NCBI GenBank assembly: GCA_023443455.1
Contig: JAEZUE010000047.1
Span: 62,001 to 126,000 of the forward strand
Direction of reading: 5' to 3'
Source of the DNA: Verrucomicrobiota bacterium
Lineage (GTDB): Bacteria > Verrucomicrobiota > Verrucomicrobiia > Opitutales > Opitutaceae
Length of the DNA stretch: 64,000 bases
Shown here piece after piece: positions 1 through 7,854 of this stretch (its first letter is position 1; every line of letters begins with the position of its first letter). Below the pieces are notes generated by a model. The model did no database searches. It was not told where the DNA came from and saw only the letters and a list, made by a program, of their open reading frames with translations. The position numbers were made by a program, and so were the translations under genes.

Positions 1-1296
1 AGTGTAGATGTACCGACTGGCAGGAAGCCTCCGCGCATGCACATAACAGTCGGGGCAGAAGCCCCAAAAAAAGACACGTCCTTCGGGTGAAGTCGCCTTG
101 GTCACGGTGTCGAGGGACTCCGTCCATTCGTAGTCCTCGTCTTCGATCGAGCGGAAACGCGAAACCAACCGCCAGGCGGTGTCCGCCGTCGCTCCGACAA
201 GCAGCAACGTCACCCCGTAGCGCCAGACTCGCCCCCGCCGAAAGGCAATTTCCCGAAACGCCACCACCGCCAAACCACAAACAAGGCTTAGGCCGGGCAT
301 GACCTGGATGCTGTAGTGGGAAAAACCACGTCCGCTGAGCCCGGTCGCGAGCACTCCGGCCGCCGACCATCCCAGGGCCAGCCACCAGACGATCGGCCCG
401 CGTGGCATGCCGAACAACCGGGGACGAATAGCGGCGACCGACAAACCGAAAGCCCCCAAGACCCCCAACCCAAACAACGCCGGCACGTGCGCCAACGCCA
501 ACGCAAACGGTTCGCCGATCGAGGCCAACCGTTGCGCCAAGGGAACGGCCGGCACATAGACCTGATTGTTGTAGACCCATGAATAGTAGAGCAGGTCGGG
601 CCACGCCCCGGCATAGGCGAAACAGGCGATCGTCCCACCAACCACCGCCGCAAAACCGGCACCCATGCCAGCGCCAAGCCGCAACAGAGGTCCACGGTCT
701 CCCGCGGGGCCCCGGGACAGGAGAATGCCCAGCAGCACCAACGCCGTCCCAAAATCGAAAACCCCCGGCTGTTTGCTCAGACAGGACAATCCGAACAACA
801 CCCCCACCAACACCCCACGCCACCATCCGGGACGACCGATCGCCGCGCTCCATACCCAAAAACCCATCACTGAAAAAAACACCAGAAACCACTCGGTATG
901 GGCCGCCATCGCGTCGCTCTGATAGGGCAGAACGAAGGCGAGCACCCCGAACGCGACCGCGGCAACCTCGCCCGCACGGCCGTGACCGAGGCACACCCCG
1001 ATCCGCCAGACTCCGAGCGCTGTCGCGCCGATCATCGATGCCAGCACCAGATGAACCGCGAGCACATTCCAATGCCCACCGATCGCGAGAATCCCCGCCT
1101 TGAGATAAGGCACCAGCGGGCTGCGTTGATCGGCAATGTCGCGATAGAGCACCCCACCCTCGAGGATCGTCTCGGCTGCGGTGATCGTGATCCCCTCGTC
1201 CACATTCCAGATGGCCCGTTCGAGGAACGGTACCCGCACCCCCGCCGAGAGCAGCAGGACCACCAGCACAAACGAGAGTCTCCGAAGCAAATTCAT
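1..1296 (-). CDS. GT39-like polytopic membrane glycosyltransferase, C-terminus beyond the window edge
   Basis: The minus-strand frame is open from the ATG at 1296 (alternative in-frame ATG at 1311) to position 1, giving at least 432 residues without a stop. The N-terminus has one hydrophobic helix followed by WNVDEG and an RDIADQRSP segment. This acidic first loop is typical of the dolichyl-phosphate-mannose-type mannosyltransferase family (GT39/ArnT-like). AHTEWFL and KQPGVFDF follow in later loops, and many membrane helices are visible. The visible end reads FWGFCPDCYVHARRLPASRY, a soluble-domain motif often seen in these proteins. The family transfers sugars from polyprenyl-phosphate donors on the outer face of the inner membrane; the acceptor is unknown here. 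It lies 78 bp downstream of the HDOD gene on the same strand and may be read through from the chemotaxis operon, but its function is unrelated. Confidence 0.75.
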   Translation of the reverse strand, partial: MNLLRRLSFVLVVLLLSAGVRVPFLERAIWNVDEGITITAAETILEGGVLYRDIADQRSPLVPYLKAGILAIGGHWNVLAVHLVLASMIGATALGVWRIGVCLGHGRAGEVAAVAFGVLAFVLPYQSDAMAAHTEWFLVFFSVMGFWVWSAAIGRPGWWRGVLVGVLFGLSCLSKQPGVFDFGTALVLLGILLSRGPAGDRGPLLRLGAGMGAGFAAVVGGTIACFAYAGAWPDLLYYSWVYNNQVYVPAVPLAQRLASIGEPFALALAHVPALFGLGVLGAFGLSVAAIRPRLFGMPRGPIVWWLALGWSAAGVLATGLSGRGFSHYSIQVMPGLSLVCGLAVVAFREIAFRRGRVWRYGVTLLLVGATADTAWRLVSRFRSIEDEDYEWTESLDTVTKATSPEGRVFFWGFCPDCYVHARRLPASRYIYT

Positions 1297-1374
1297 CGCG
1301 GAAACGCCCATGCCGGCGATCCGCCCACGACTAGTCAACAGGCATACTCGGCCCGTCGCCACCAAACTTTGGAC

Positions 1375-2238
1375 TTATCCGTAGAGATGCTGGTTCACCG
1401 CGGTCAGGCCGGTGCGCGCCACTTCGATGCAGTGTTCGATGCGGTCGATGGCGAGACCGCTCTCCCGCACGAAGGTGTGTTCTCCGATTTGGGCCCCGGT
1501 CACGGTGAGAATCTCTCCGAACCTCGCGCTTTCGCTTCCCGGCGGCAGCACCGCGGCGGAAAACGCCAGGGCCTTCGCCAGCCAGTTCGGCTCGGGGGCC
1601 AACCCGGGGTCGCGCTGGAACTCGATCGCCTGCACCGTCAGGTCGGGGAACTGCCAATGCTTGAGCAGGATCGCACCCGCATGTTCCTGCGTGAAGCCGA
1701 CGCTCTCCATCTCCCACGCCTCGACCGGTTCGTCACCGTCCCAAAACAGGCCGCCACCGAGATCTTCGATGCTCTGGTTGATCGCGAGGCGCCCGATGTA
1801 GCGGAGCAGCCCGGCCGTGTGTGCGTCGTCCGGCGACACATCGCTGGTCTCCGCCGCCAACGCCTCGACCAACAGCCCCTGGAACAGGCTCTCGGCCCAG
1901 AAATCCTCGGCCGCGATGCCGTAGCTGCCGAGGTTGCGCCCGGCCGCGAGATGGGCGACCGCCGTGTTCAACAAACGGATTCCCTCGCGGAAACCGATCT
2001 TCTGGAGCGCGCGGTCGAGCGACGAGACCCGCTCGCCCGCGCCGTAGAACGCGCTGTTCGAACCGCGGATGATGTCGGCGGCGAGCGCGGCGTCGGCGCG
2101 GATGAGGTTCACGATGTCGTCGAGATCCGCATTCGGGTCGCGCAACAGCTTGAGCGCCTTGCTCAACACCCGCGGTGCGGGCGAGAAGCGCTCGATCTTG
2201 AGGATCGCCTCGAGGAACTGTTCCTTCGTCGGTTTCAT
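1375..2238 (-). CDS. HDOD-domain protein, last gene of the chemotaxis operon
   Basis: 287 residues starting at MKPTKEQ. Residues about 20-215 match the HDOD fold (a degenerate HD phosphohydrolase relative): a SPAPRVLSKALKLL entry helix, then IIRGSNSAFYG and SSLDRALQKIG, the conserved blocks of the family. The metal-binding HD pair of true phosphodiesterases is not evident. HDOD proteins usually act in signal transduction, often beside chemotaxis or twitching genes, and their biochemical activity is poorly defined. The start is 44 bp after the cheA stop, so co-transcription with cheA is likely. The role is inferred from position: an accessory output or regulator of the chemotaxis pathway. Confidence 0.85.
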   Translation of the reverse strand: MKPTKEQFLEAILKIERFSPAPRVLSKALKLLRDPNADLDDIVNLIRADAALAADIIRGSNSAFYGAGERVSSLDRALQKIGFREGIRLLNTAVAHLAAGRNLGSYGIAAEDFWAESLFQGLLVEALAAETSDVSPDDAHTAGLLRYIGRLAINQSIEDLGGGLFWDGDEPVEAWEMESVGFTQEHAGAILLKHWQFPDLTVQAIEFQRDPGLAPEPNWLAKALAFSAAVLPPGSESARFGEILTVTGAQIGEHTFVRESGLAIDRIEHCIEVARTGLTAVNQHLYG

Positions 2239-2282
2239 GGGACGGAAATGGGAATGGGGTTCGGCTGCGGCGGGCGCGGCGT

Positions 2283-4613
2283 TCAGGCCAGCGCGGGGAC
2301 GAGGCCGGCGCCCAGGCCGATGTCGCCGGTGACGCGGGCGGCGTCGAAGGCGACCAGGCCGGGGATGTCGATGATGAGGGCCACGCGCCCGTCGCCGAGC
2401 ACGGTGGCGCCGGTGAAGACGTCGACCCGGCGACTGAGCCAACCGAGCGACTTGAGCACGGTCTGGTGGTTGCCGAGCACCTCGTCGACCGCGAGACCGA
2501 TGCGCCGGTCGTCGAGCTCCACGATCACGATACGCTCGATCGGCGGCGGCTCGCCGGGATAGTCGAAGACCTCGCGCATGCGCACGTAGGGCATCATCTC
2601 GCCGCGCAGTTCGACCACGTTGCGGCCGTTGGCGGCGAGGCGGCGCTCGCGCCGCAGCTCGATCGTCTCCCGCGCGCTGCTCAGGGGCAGTATGTAGCGG
2701 TCGTCGGCCACGCGCACCATCAGGCCTTCGATGATCGCGAGGGTGAGCGGCAGCGAGAGGCGGATCTCGGCCCCGCGACCGGGCTGGCTGCGCAGCTCGA
2801 TCGTGCCGCGAAGCGCCTCGATGTTGCGCTTCACGACATCGAGCCCCACCCCGCGACCGGAGACCTCGGAGATCCGGTCGGCCGTGGAGAAACCGGGGAG
2901 CATGATGTACTGGTAGATTTCCTGGTCGGAGAGGTTCGCCTCGGGGGCGAGCAGGCCGCGCTCGATAGCCTTGCTGCGGATCTTCGCCGCATCGAGGCCC
3001 CGGCCGTCGTCGGCGACCACGATCCACACCCGGTCGCCCCGCTGTTCGGCACGCAGGGTGAGCGTGGCCGTACGGGGCTTGCCGGCGGCCGCGCGCGCCT
3101 CCGGAGTCTCGATACCGTGGTCGAGGCTGTTGCGCACGAGGTGCATGAGCGGATCGGCCAGCTGGTCGAGCATGGTCTTGTCCATCTCGGTGTCGGCCCC
3201 CTCGATGGTGAGCTCGACCTCCTTGCCCAGATCGCGGGAGAGATCGCGCGTGAGCCGCCGGAATTTCGCGAAGGTCTCGCCGATCGGCATCATGCGTACA
3301 CCGAGAACCACGTCGCGCAGCTCGAACGCGAGCCGCTGCAGCCCCTCGGCCGCGTCCTGCAACATCGGGGGCAGATCCGGCACGGCCGAACACCCCTCGC
3401 TGACCTGGGATTTCAAAATCACCAGCTCGCCAACCAGATTGACGAGCCGATCGAGCTTGTCGGCCGATACCTTGAGCATCTCGCGCTTTGCACCGGCGAC
3501 GGCCGCCAGCGCCGCCGCCGCGGCCTCCTTGCGCGGCGGCGCACCGGAACAGCCCGGGCCGGCCTCGGGCGCCACGGCCTTCGGCGCGAGTGCAGGCGCG
3601 GGATTGCCGAACGGCTCCCGGCCGATCCGCGGGTTGGCATCGACGGCGAAAAGGAAGGCGTCTTCGACCCGTTCCTTCGCGGAGTCGGTCGTGAGCGCCA
3701 CGCGCCAACGGCCGGGTGTCCGCCGATCGGCTCCGGCAGGGCTCTCGAGCACTTCGCAGGACCCGAGACTCTCGATCTCCCGCCAGACGCCCTCGGCCGC
3801 GCCGGGGGTTTCGAGCAGGGCCGGTGTGACATCAAACTCCAAATACCAAATGCCCGCCGTCCTCGCGGCGCCACCGTCGGCATCCGCCCGAACAAGATCC
3901 AGATCGCAGTCATCCTCGATGAAACTGAAGACCTCGCGGATGGCGGATTCGGGCTCGTTCGTGGCGAGGCGGAGGTCCCACGCCAGGTGGCAACGCTCGG
4001 GATCCATCTCGCCCAAGGGCGGCAGGTCCTCGAGGTGGGCCGCGACCTCGCACTGGCCCATCGCGCGAAGGCCGTCGAGGAACATGCCCGGATCGACGCC
4101 TTGAAGGAAGACTCCGCCATGGGGGCGGAAACGGATCTCCCAGTGCGGCGTCTCGGCCGCAGGCGCGGGAGCCGCAGCGGCGAGCTCGGGTTTCGGCGGG
4201 GCCTTCGCCACGGCGGCCTTCGGGGGGAGGAACCGGAGCAGTGCCTCGAGATCGTCGTTGGCGCGATGCAGCACAGCCGGAGCATCCTCGGGCGTGGCCT
4301 CGAGATAGCGGGCGATGACGTCGCAGAGCCGTAGGGTAAGATCGACCACGGTGGAATCGACCGCGACGCGGCCCTCGCGGGCGGCATTGAAGACATCCTC
4401 CACGTGGTGAAGAAATGCCGAAAGTTCGGCGAAGCCGCTCGTGGCGCCGGAGCCCTTGAGCGTGTGCATCGCCCGAAAAACCCGGTCGATCGCCTCGGTG
4501 TCGCCCGGTTCCCGTTCGAGCGAGAGCAACGACTGTTCGAGCTCGGCGAGCAGATCGGCGGCCTCCTGGCGGAAGAGTTCGCGGCTGCGGCGTTGGATCT
4601 CGTCAAAGTTCAT
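2283..4613 (-). CDS. cheA: Chemotaxis histidine kinase CheA
   Basis: 776 residues. The N-terminal HPt (P1) domain carries the phospho-accepting His50 in AMHTLKGSG. A long linker (about 105-365), rich in Ala and Pro towards its end, contains a P2-like region. The dimerisation domain (P3) starts near VSADKLDRLVNLVGEL. The GHKL ATPase domain has its N-box at HLVRNSLDHGIE, and a CheW-like (P5) domain fills the C-terminus. The length and order are those of canonical CheA. The kinase autophosphorylates on His50 and passes phosphate to CheY and CheB; CheW couples it to the receptors. cheY is 25 bp upstream in transcription order and the HDOD gene follows. Confidence 0.98.
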   Translation of the reverse strand: MNFDEIQRRSRELFRQEAADLLAELEQSLLSLEREPGDTEAIDRVFRAMHTLKGSGATSGFAELSAFLHHVEDVFNAAREGRVAVDSTVVDLTLRLCDVIARYLEATPEDAPAVLHRANDDLEALLRFLPPKAAVAKAPPKPELAAAAPAPAAETPHWEIRFRPHGGVFLQGVDPGMFLDGLRAMGQCEVAAHLEDLPPLGEMDPERCHLAWDLRLATNEPESAIREVFSFIEDDCDLDLVRADADGGAARTAGIWYLEFDVTPALLETPGAAEGVWREIESLGSCEVLESPAGADRRTPGRWRVALTTDSAKERVEDAFLFAVDANPRIGREPFGNPAPALAPKAVAPEAGPGCSGAPPRKEAAAAALAAVAGAKREMLKVSADKLDRLVNLVGELVILKSQVSEGCSAVPDLPPMLQDAAEGLQRLAFELRDVVLGVRMMPIGETFAKFRRLTRDLSRDLGKEVELTIEGADTEMDKTMLDQLADPLMHLVRNSLDHGIETPEARAAAGKPRTATLTLRAEQRGDRVWIVVADDGRGLDAAKIRSKAIERGLLAPEANLSDQEIYQYIMLPGFSTADRISEVSGRGVGLDVVKRNIEALRGTIELRSQPGRGAEIRLSLPLTLAIIEGLMVRVADDRYILPLSSARETIELRRERRLAANGRNVVELRGEMMPYVRMREVFDYPGEPPPIERIVIVELDDRRIGLAVDEVLGNHQTVLKSLGWLSRRVDVFTGATVLGDGRVALIIDIPGLVAFDAARVTGDIGLGAGLVPALA

Positions 4614-4638
4614 GGCACGGGGCGGCGGGTTGAAGGGG

Positions 4639-5007
4639 CTAGAGCGGGCAGACCATCTTTGCCACGGCGACGAGGCGCGCCGGGTCGAAGGGCTTGACCA
4701 CCCACCCGGTGGCGCCGGCCTTCTTGCCCGCCACCTTCTTGTCGTCCTGCGACTCGGTGGTGAGCATGATGATCGGCGTGAACTTGTACTGGGGCAGCGC
4801 CCGCAGCCGGGTGATGAGGGTGATGCCGTCCATCTGGGGCATGTTCAGGTCGGTGACGACGAGGTCCGCCTTGCGCTGTTCGCACAAGTGCAACCCGGCC
4901 AGGCCATCGTCGGCGGAGTGCACCTCGTAGCCGGCGCTGCCTAGCACCATCTTCACGGTTTCCCGGATACTCATCGAGTCATCCACGGTGATCACGATCT
5001 TCGTCAT
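4639..5007 (-). CDS. cheY: CheY single-domain response regulator
   Basis: 122 residues, a lone receiver domain. The acidic pocket (Asp9/Asp10), phospho-acceptor Asp53 in VVTDLNMP, the Thr83/Thr84 switch region and Lys105 in VVKPF are all present. No output domain exists, so it should act by protein-protein binding, as CheY does at the motility motor. It sits between the STAS gene (20 bp) and cheA (25 bp). A second single receiver gene lies at 9857-10246. This one, next to cheA, is the better candidate for the principal CheY; which one reaches a motor cannot be decided from sequence. Confidence 0.93.
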   Translation of the reverse strand: MTKIVITVDDSMSIRETVKMVLGSAGYEVHSADDGLAGLHLCEQRKADLVVTDLNMPQMDGITLITRLRALPQYKFTPIIMLTTESQDDKKVAGKKAGATGWVVKPFDPARLVAVAKMVCPL

Positions 5008-5027
5008 GGCGGAGGAAAGGGGGATTT

Positions 5028-5318
5028 TCAGTTCGGGGCGAACGCCTCGGTGAGCGCATAGCGTTCGAGCGCGGCGAGCCAGGCGGGCGAAGGATCCGGC
5101 ACGGAGCAGCCCGAGGCCGCCCGCACTCCGGCGACGAGCACCTGCAACACCGCGGCATCGATGCGGACAAGATCGCCGCTCTCGATCGCCAGCCGCCTGG
5201 GCCGCAGCAACGCCGTGCGCAAGGCGACCTGCAGGGGGCGAGCCTCCTCGATGGTGACCTCGCCATGGAGGCGCAGCAGCACTGCAGTGTCGGTGGTCTC
5301 GAGCTGGAAGGCGTTCAT
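5028..5318 (-). CDS. Small STAS-domain protein in the chemotaxis operon
   Basis: 96 residues from an ATG at 5318, which fits the spacing to the hybrid kinase gene (22 bp) better than the upstream open frame. The whole protein resembles a STAS fold (anti-anti-sigma/MlaB type): a beta-strand entry (VLLRLHGEVT), an EARPLQVALRTALL helix, and a LVRIDAAVLQVLVAG loop-helix. In phosphorylatable STAS proteins a Ser or Thr sits in the loop where this protein reads DAAVLQ, so the usual phospho-acceptor is replaced by Ala. It is therefore more likely a binding module than a phospho-switch. STAS genes do occur in some chemotaxis operons, but their role there is not established. Confidence 0.8.
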   Translation of the reverse strand: MNAFQLETTDTAVLLRLHGEVTIEEARPLQVALRTALLRPRRLAIESGDLVRIDAAVLQVLVAGVRAASGCSVPDPSPAWLAALERYALTEAFAPN

Positions 5319-5340
5319 GGTTTCGGATACCTGCAGGTTC

Positions 5341-7821
5341 CTATCGGCCATTTCCCGGCCCAGCCAAGGGGGCACCCCCCATTTCGACGAGTTCTTCGAG
5401 ATAACACCCCATTTCGGCGACCGACAGGTCGTGGAGGCGCTGCAGTCCCGGCCCAAACGAGGTCCAGCCGGTGAACGTGCCCGCCCGCGCCTCGCCGATC
5501 GCCTCGTTGCAGTAGGCGGCGAGACGCGACCACCCCAGCATCGTGAAACACCCCTTGAGGCCATGAGCCGTCTCCGCCAGGTGGGCACAGTTGCGATTCG
5601 CACACGCCTCGCCCAGGCGGGGCCAGGCCGAGTCGAGATCCCGGTTCGCCGAGACCTGCATCTGGTGCAGGATCTCCGCCACCTGCGCCGCGGGGAGCCC
5701 GGGAAACATCAGGGCGAGCTGCGCCCGATCCACGAGATCGGGCTCGTCGGCGGCGGGCATCGGCGCCACCTCGACGGGCGACTCCGATCGAAAGAGCTTG
5801 AGGAAACACGCCTCGAGATGGGACGGCAGGACCGGCTTGCTCAGGTAATCGTCCATTCCGGACGCCAGGCACCGCTCGCGGTCCCCGCTCTGCGCATTGG
5901 CGGTGAGGGCGACGAGTTTCGGACGGCGTGCGGCGTCGGGTTGCTGGCGCACGATTTCTCGCGCGGCGGCGAGGCCGTTCATGACCGGCATCTCCACATC
6001 GAGCAGGATCAGGTCGAAGAACTGCAGTTTCTGGGCCTCGACCGCCTCGGCGCCATTCACCACGAGGTGCGCGGCATACCCGAGGTGCTGCAGCAGGCGC
6101 CGCATCATCTCCCGATTGGTCGGAATGTCGTCGGCCACCAGGATGCGCAGCGGCAGGCGTTCCCCCAGCTTGAGATTCGCGGCCGAGATCTCGGCCGCGG
6201 AGCCGGCCGGGGTGAACAGACCGGCGATGCTTCGCGCGAGCTCGGCCAGATCGAGGGGCATCGCGACATTGGCCGCGCGAGCCGCCGCAGGGACCGGCCA
6301 CTTGCGATCGGGGCTGGTCAACCAGAGCACCGGCACCACCGCGCCCGCCGACCGGGCCTGGAGAAAGCGGTTCAGCATCCCGCTCAAATTGCGTGCGAGC
6401 GCCGCTTCGACGATCACCAAGTCCGCGCCGGCCTCGATCTCCGCGCGATCCAGCGGTTTCTCCGGGCCGTGCCAGACGATCGGAACAAGCCCCCACTGCC
6501 GAATCGCATCGACAATCATGCGACGGGTCGGCTGCTCGGAGCACACGACCAGCACCCGCTCGCGCTTCACCTGGGTCGGCTTCAGGGCGCGCAGCGCCGA
6601 GACTCCGTCGGTCTCATCCACCTCGATCGCGCAACGGAACACCGTTCCCCGACCGGGCAGGCTCCGCACCGAGAGGTCGCCGCCCATCAGTTGGGTGAAC
6701 GAACGGGCGATCACCAGCCCGAGTCCGGTCCCGTGGACCTGGCGGACCGTGCCGAACTCCGCCCGCGAGAACGGCTGAAACAGTTTCGGCAGATCGGCGG
6801 GCGCGATCCCGACGCCGGAATCGAGCACGGTGAAGACGAGACGCCAACGGCCGTCGCGCTCGAAGCCCAGAACATCGAGAACGACCCCGCCCCGCGAGGT
6901 GTAGTTCACGGCGTTGCCGAGCAGATTCAGCAGAACCTGCTGGATACGCCGGGGATCCCCGACGATGCGGGAGGGCACGCCGCCGCGGACCCGGTAGCTG
7001 AAGGCCAGACCTTTGCGCCGCGCCAACACCGCCACCTGCCGGACCACCAGGGTCAGCAGGCCGAGCAGGTCGAACGGGCGCGGCTCCAAGCGCACCTTGC
7101 CGGCCTGCAGCCCGGAGAAGTCGAGCAGCTCCTCGATGATCGACAGAAGACTCTGCCCGCTCTCGAGGATGAGCTGCGCCGAATGCACCTCGGTGGAGTC
7201 GCGGGATTGCTCCGCCATCGTGGCGGCCAGGCCGTTGATCACGTTGAGCGGTGTCCGCAACTCGTGGCTCATGCTGGCCAAGAAGGCGCTTTTCGCCCGA
7301 TTGGCCGCCTCCGCCTCCTGGGCGAACACCCGCGTTTGGGCCAACGCGGACTCGAGCCGGGCGTTGGTCTTCCGCAACTGCGCCTGCGACTCCTCCAGCG
7401 CCGCCTGCTGGCGGGTCCGCAACGTCACATCGCGAAGGAGACAGATGATGGCGCCTCCGGCCTCGTCGACGGGGCTCGCATCGACCTCCACGGCACAAAG
7501 CTCGCCCGACTTCATGCACAGGAGACATTCTCCGCGCTCCGCTCCGGCCTCGGCCGCGCTCCGCAACAAGGCCACCAGACCGCGCTCCGGGGCGGAGGGG
7601 ACCTCGAGAGCCGACGCGTTCATGGCTTCCAGCTCGTCCGGCTCGTATCCGGTTATGCGCGATGCCGCCGGATTGGCGGCGACGATGCGACCCGACGCGT
7701 CGACCACGAGCGCGCCCTCGCCGGAACGTTGCAGCAAGGCGACCAACGCCCCGCCCTTGCCCTCCCCCGCCCGCCGGCCGGATGAAGCGGTCTCGGCGAT
7801 CGAACCCTGATGCTTTTTCAT
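5341..7821 (-). CDS. Soluble hybrid histidine kinase PAS-HisKA-HATPase-pseudoREC-REC-HPt
   Basis: 826 residues with no convincing membrane helix. A PAS domain (about 25-140, GALVVDASGRIVAANPAA) and a coiled coil lead to HisKA with His186 in MSHELRTPLN, then a GHKL ATPase domain. The first receiver-like domain (about 420-535) has lost the acidic pair, reads VIVEAAL where the phospho-Asp should be, and lacks the C-terminal Lys, so it is a pseudo-receiver. The second receiver is intact (Asp608 in LLDVEMPVMNG). The C-terminal HPt domain has its acceptor near His753 (AHGLKGCF). The layout gives an internal phosphorelay that could feed a CheY-type regulator in the same operon. The neighbours are the STAS gene (22 bp) and the receptor-like gene (33 bp). 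Confidence 0.92.
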   Translation of the reverse strand: MKKHQGSIAETASSGRRAGEGKGGALVALLQRSGEGALVVDASGRIVAANPAASRITGYEPDELEAMNASALEVPSAPERGLVALLRSAAEAGAERGECLLCMKSGELCAVEVDASPVDEAGGAIICLLRDVTLRTRQQAALEESQAQLRKTNARLESALAQTRVFAQEAEAANRAKSAFLASMSHELRTPLNVINGLAATMAEQSRDSTEVHSAQLILESGQSLLSIIEELLDFSGLQAGKVRLEPRPFDLLGLLTLVVRQVAVLARRKGLAFSYRVRGGVPSRIVGDPRRIQQVLLNLLGNAVNYTSRGGVVLDVLGFERDGRWRLVFTVLDSGVGIAPADLPKLFQPFSRAEFGTVRQVHGTGLGLVIARSFTQLMGGDLSVRSLPGRGTVFRCAIEVDETDGVSALRALKPTQVKRERVLVVCSEQPTRRMIVDAIRQWGLVPIVWHGPEKPLDRAEIEAGADLVIVEAALARNLSGMLNRFLQARSAGAVVPVLWLTSPDRKWPVPAAARAANVAMPLDLAELARSIAGLFTPAGSAAEISAANLKLGERLPLRILVADDIPTNREMMRRLLQHLGYAAHLVVNGAEAVEAQKLQFFDLILLDVEMPVMNGLAAAREIVRQQPDAARRPKLVALTANAQSGDRERCLASGMDDYLSKPVLPSHLEACFLKLFRSESPVEVAPMPAADEPDLVDRAQLALMFPGLPAAQVAEILHQMQVSANRDLDSAWPRLGEACANRNCAHLAETAHGLKGCFTMLGWSRLAAYCNEAIGEARAGTFTGWTSFGPGLQRLHDLSVAEMGCYLEELVEMGGAPLAGPGNGR

Positions 7822-7854
7822 AGTCGTGAGATTCCCACCTCTGCGCTGCTGCCG

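Noticed and set aside
898..2562. Long plus-strand open frame opposite the GT39-like, HDOD and cheA genes
   Set aside because: It has no recognisable domain and crosses three minus-strand coding regions; a GC-rich shadow frame.
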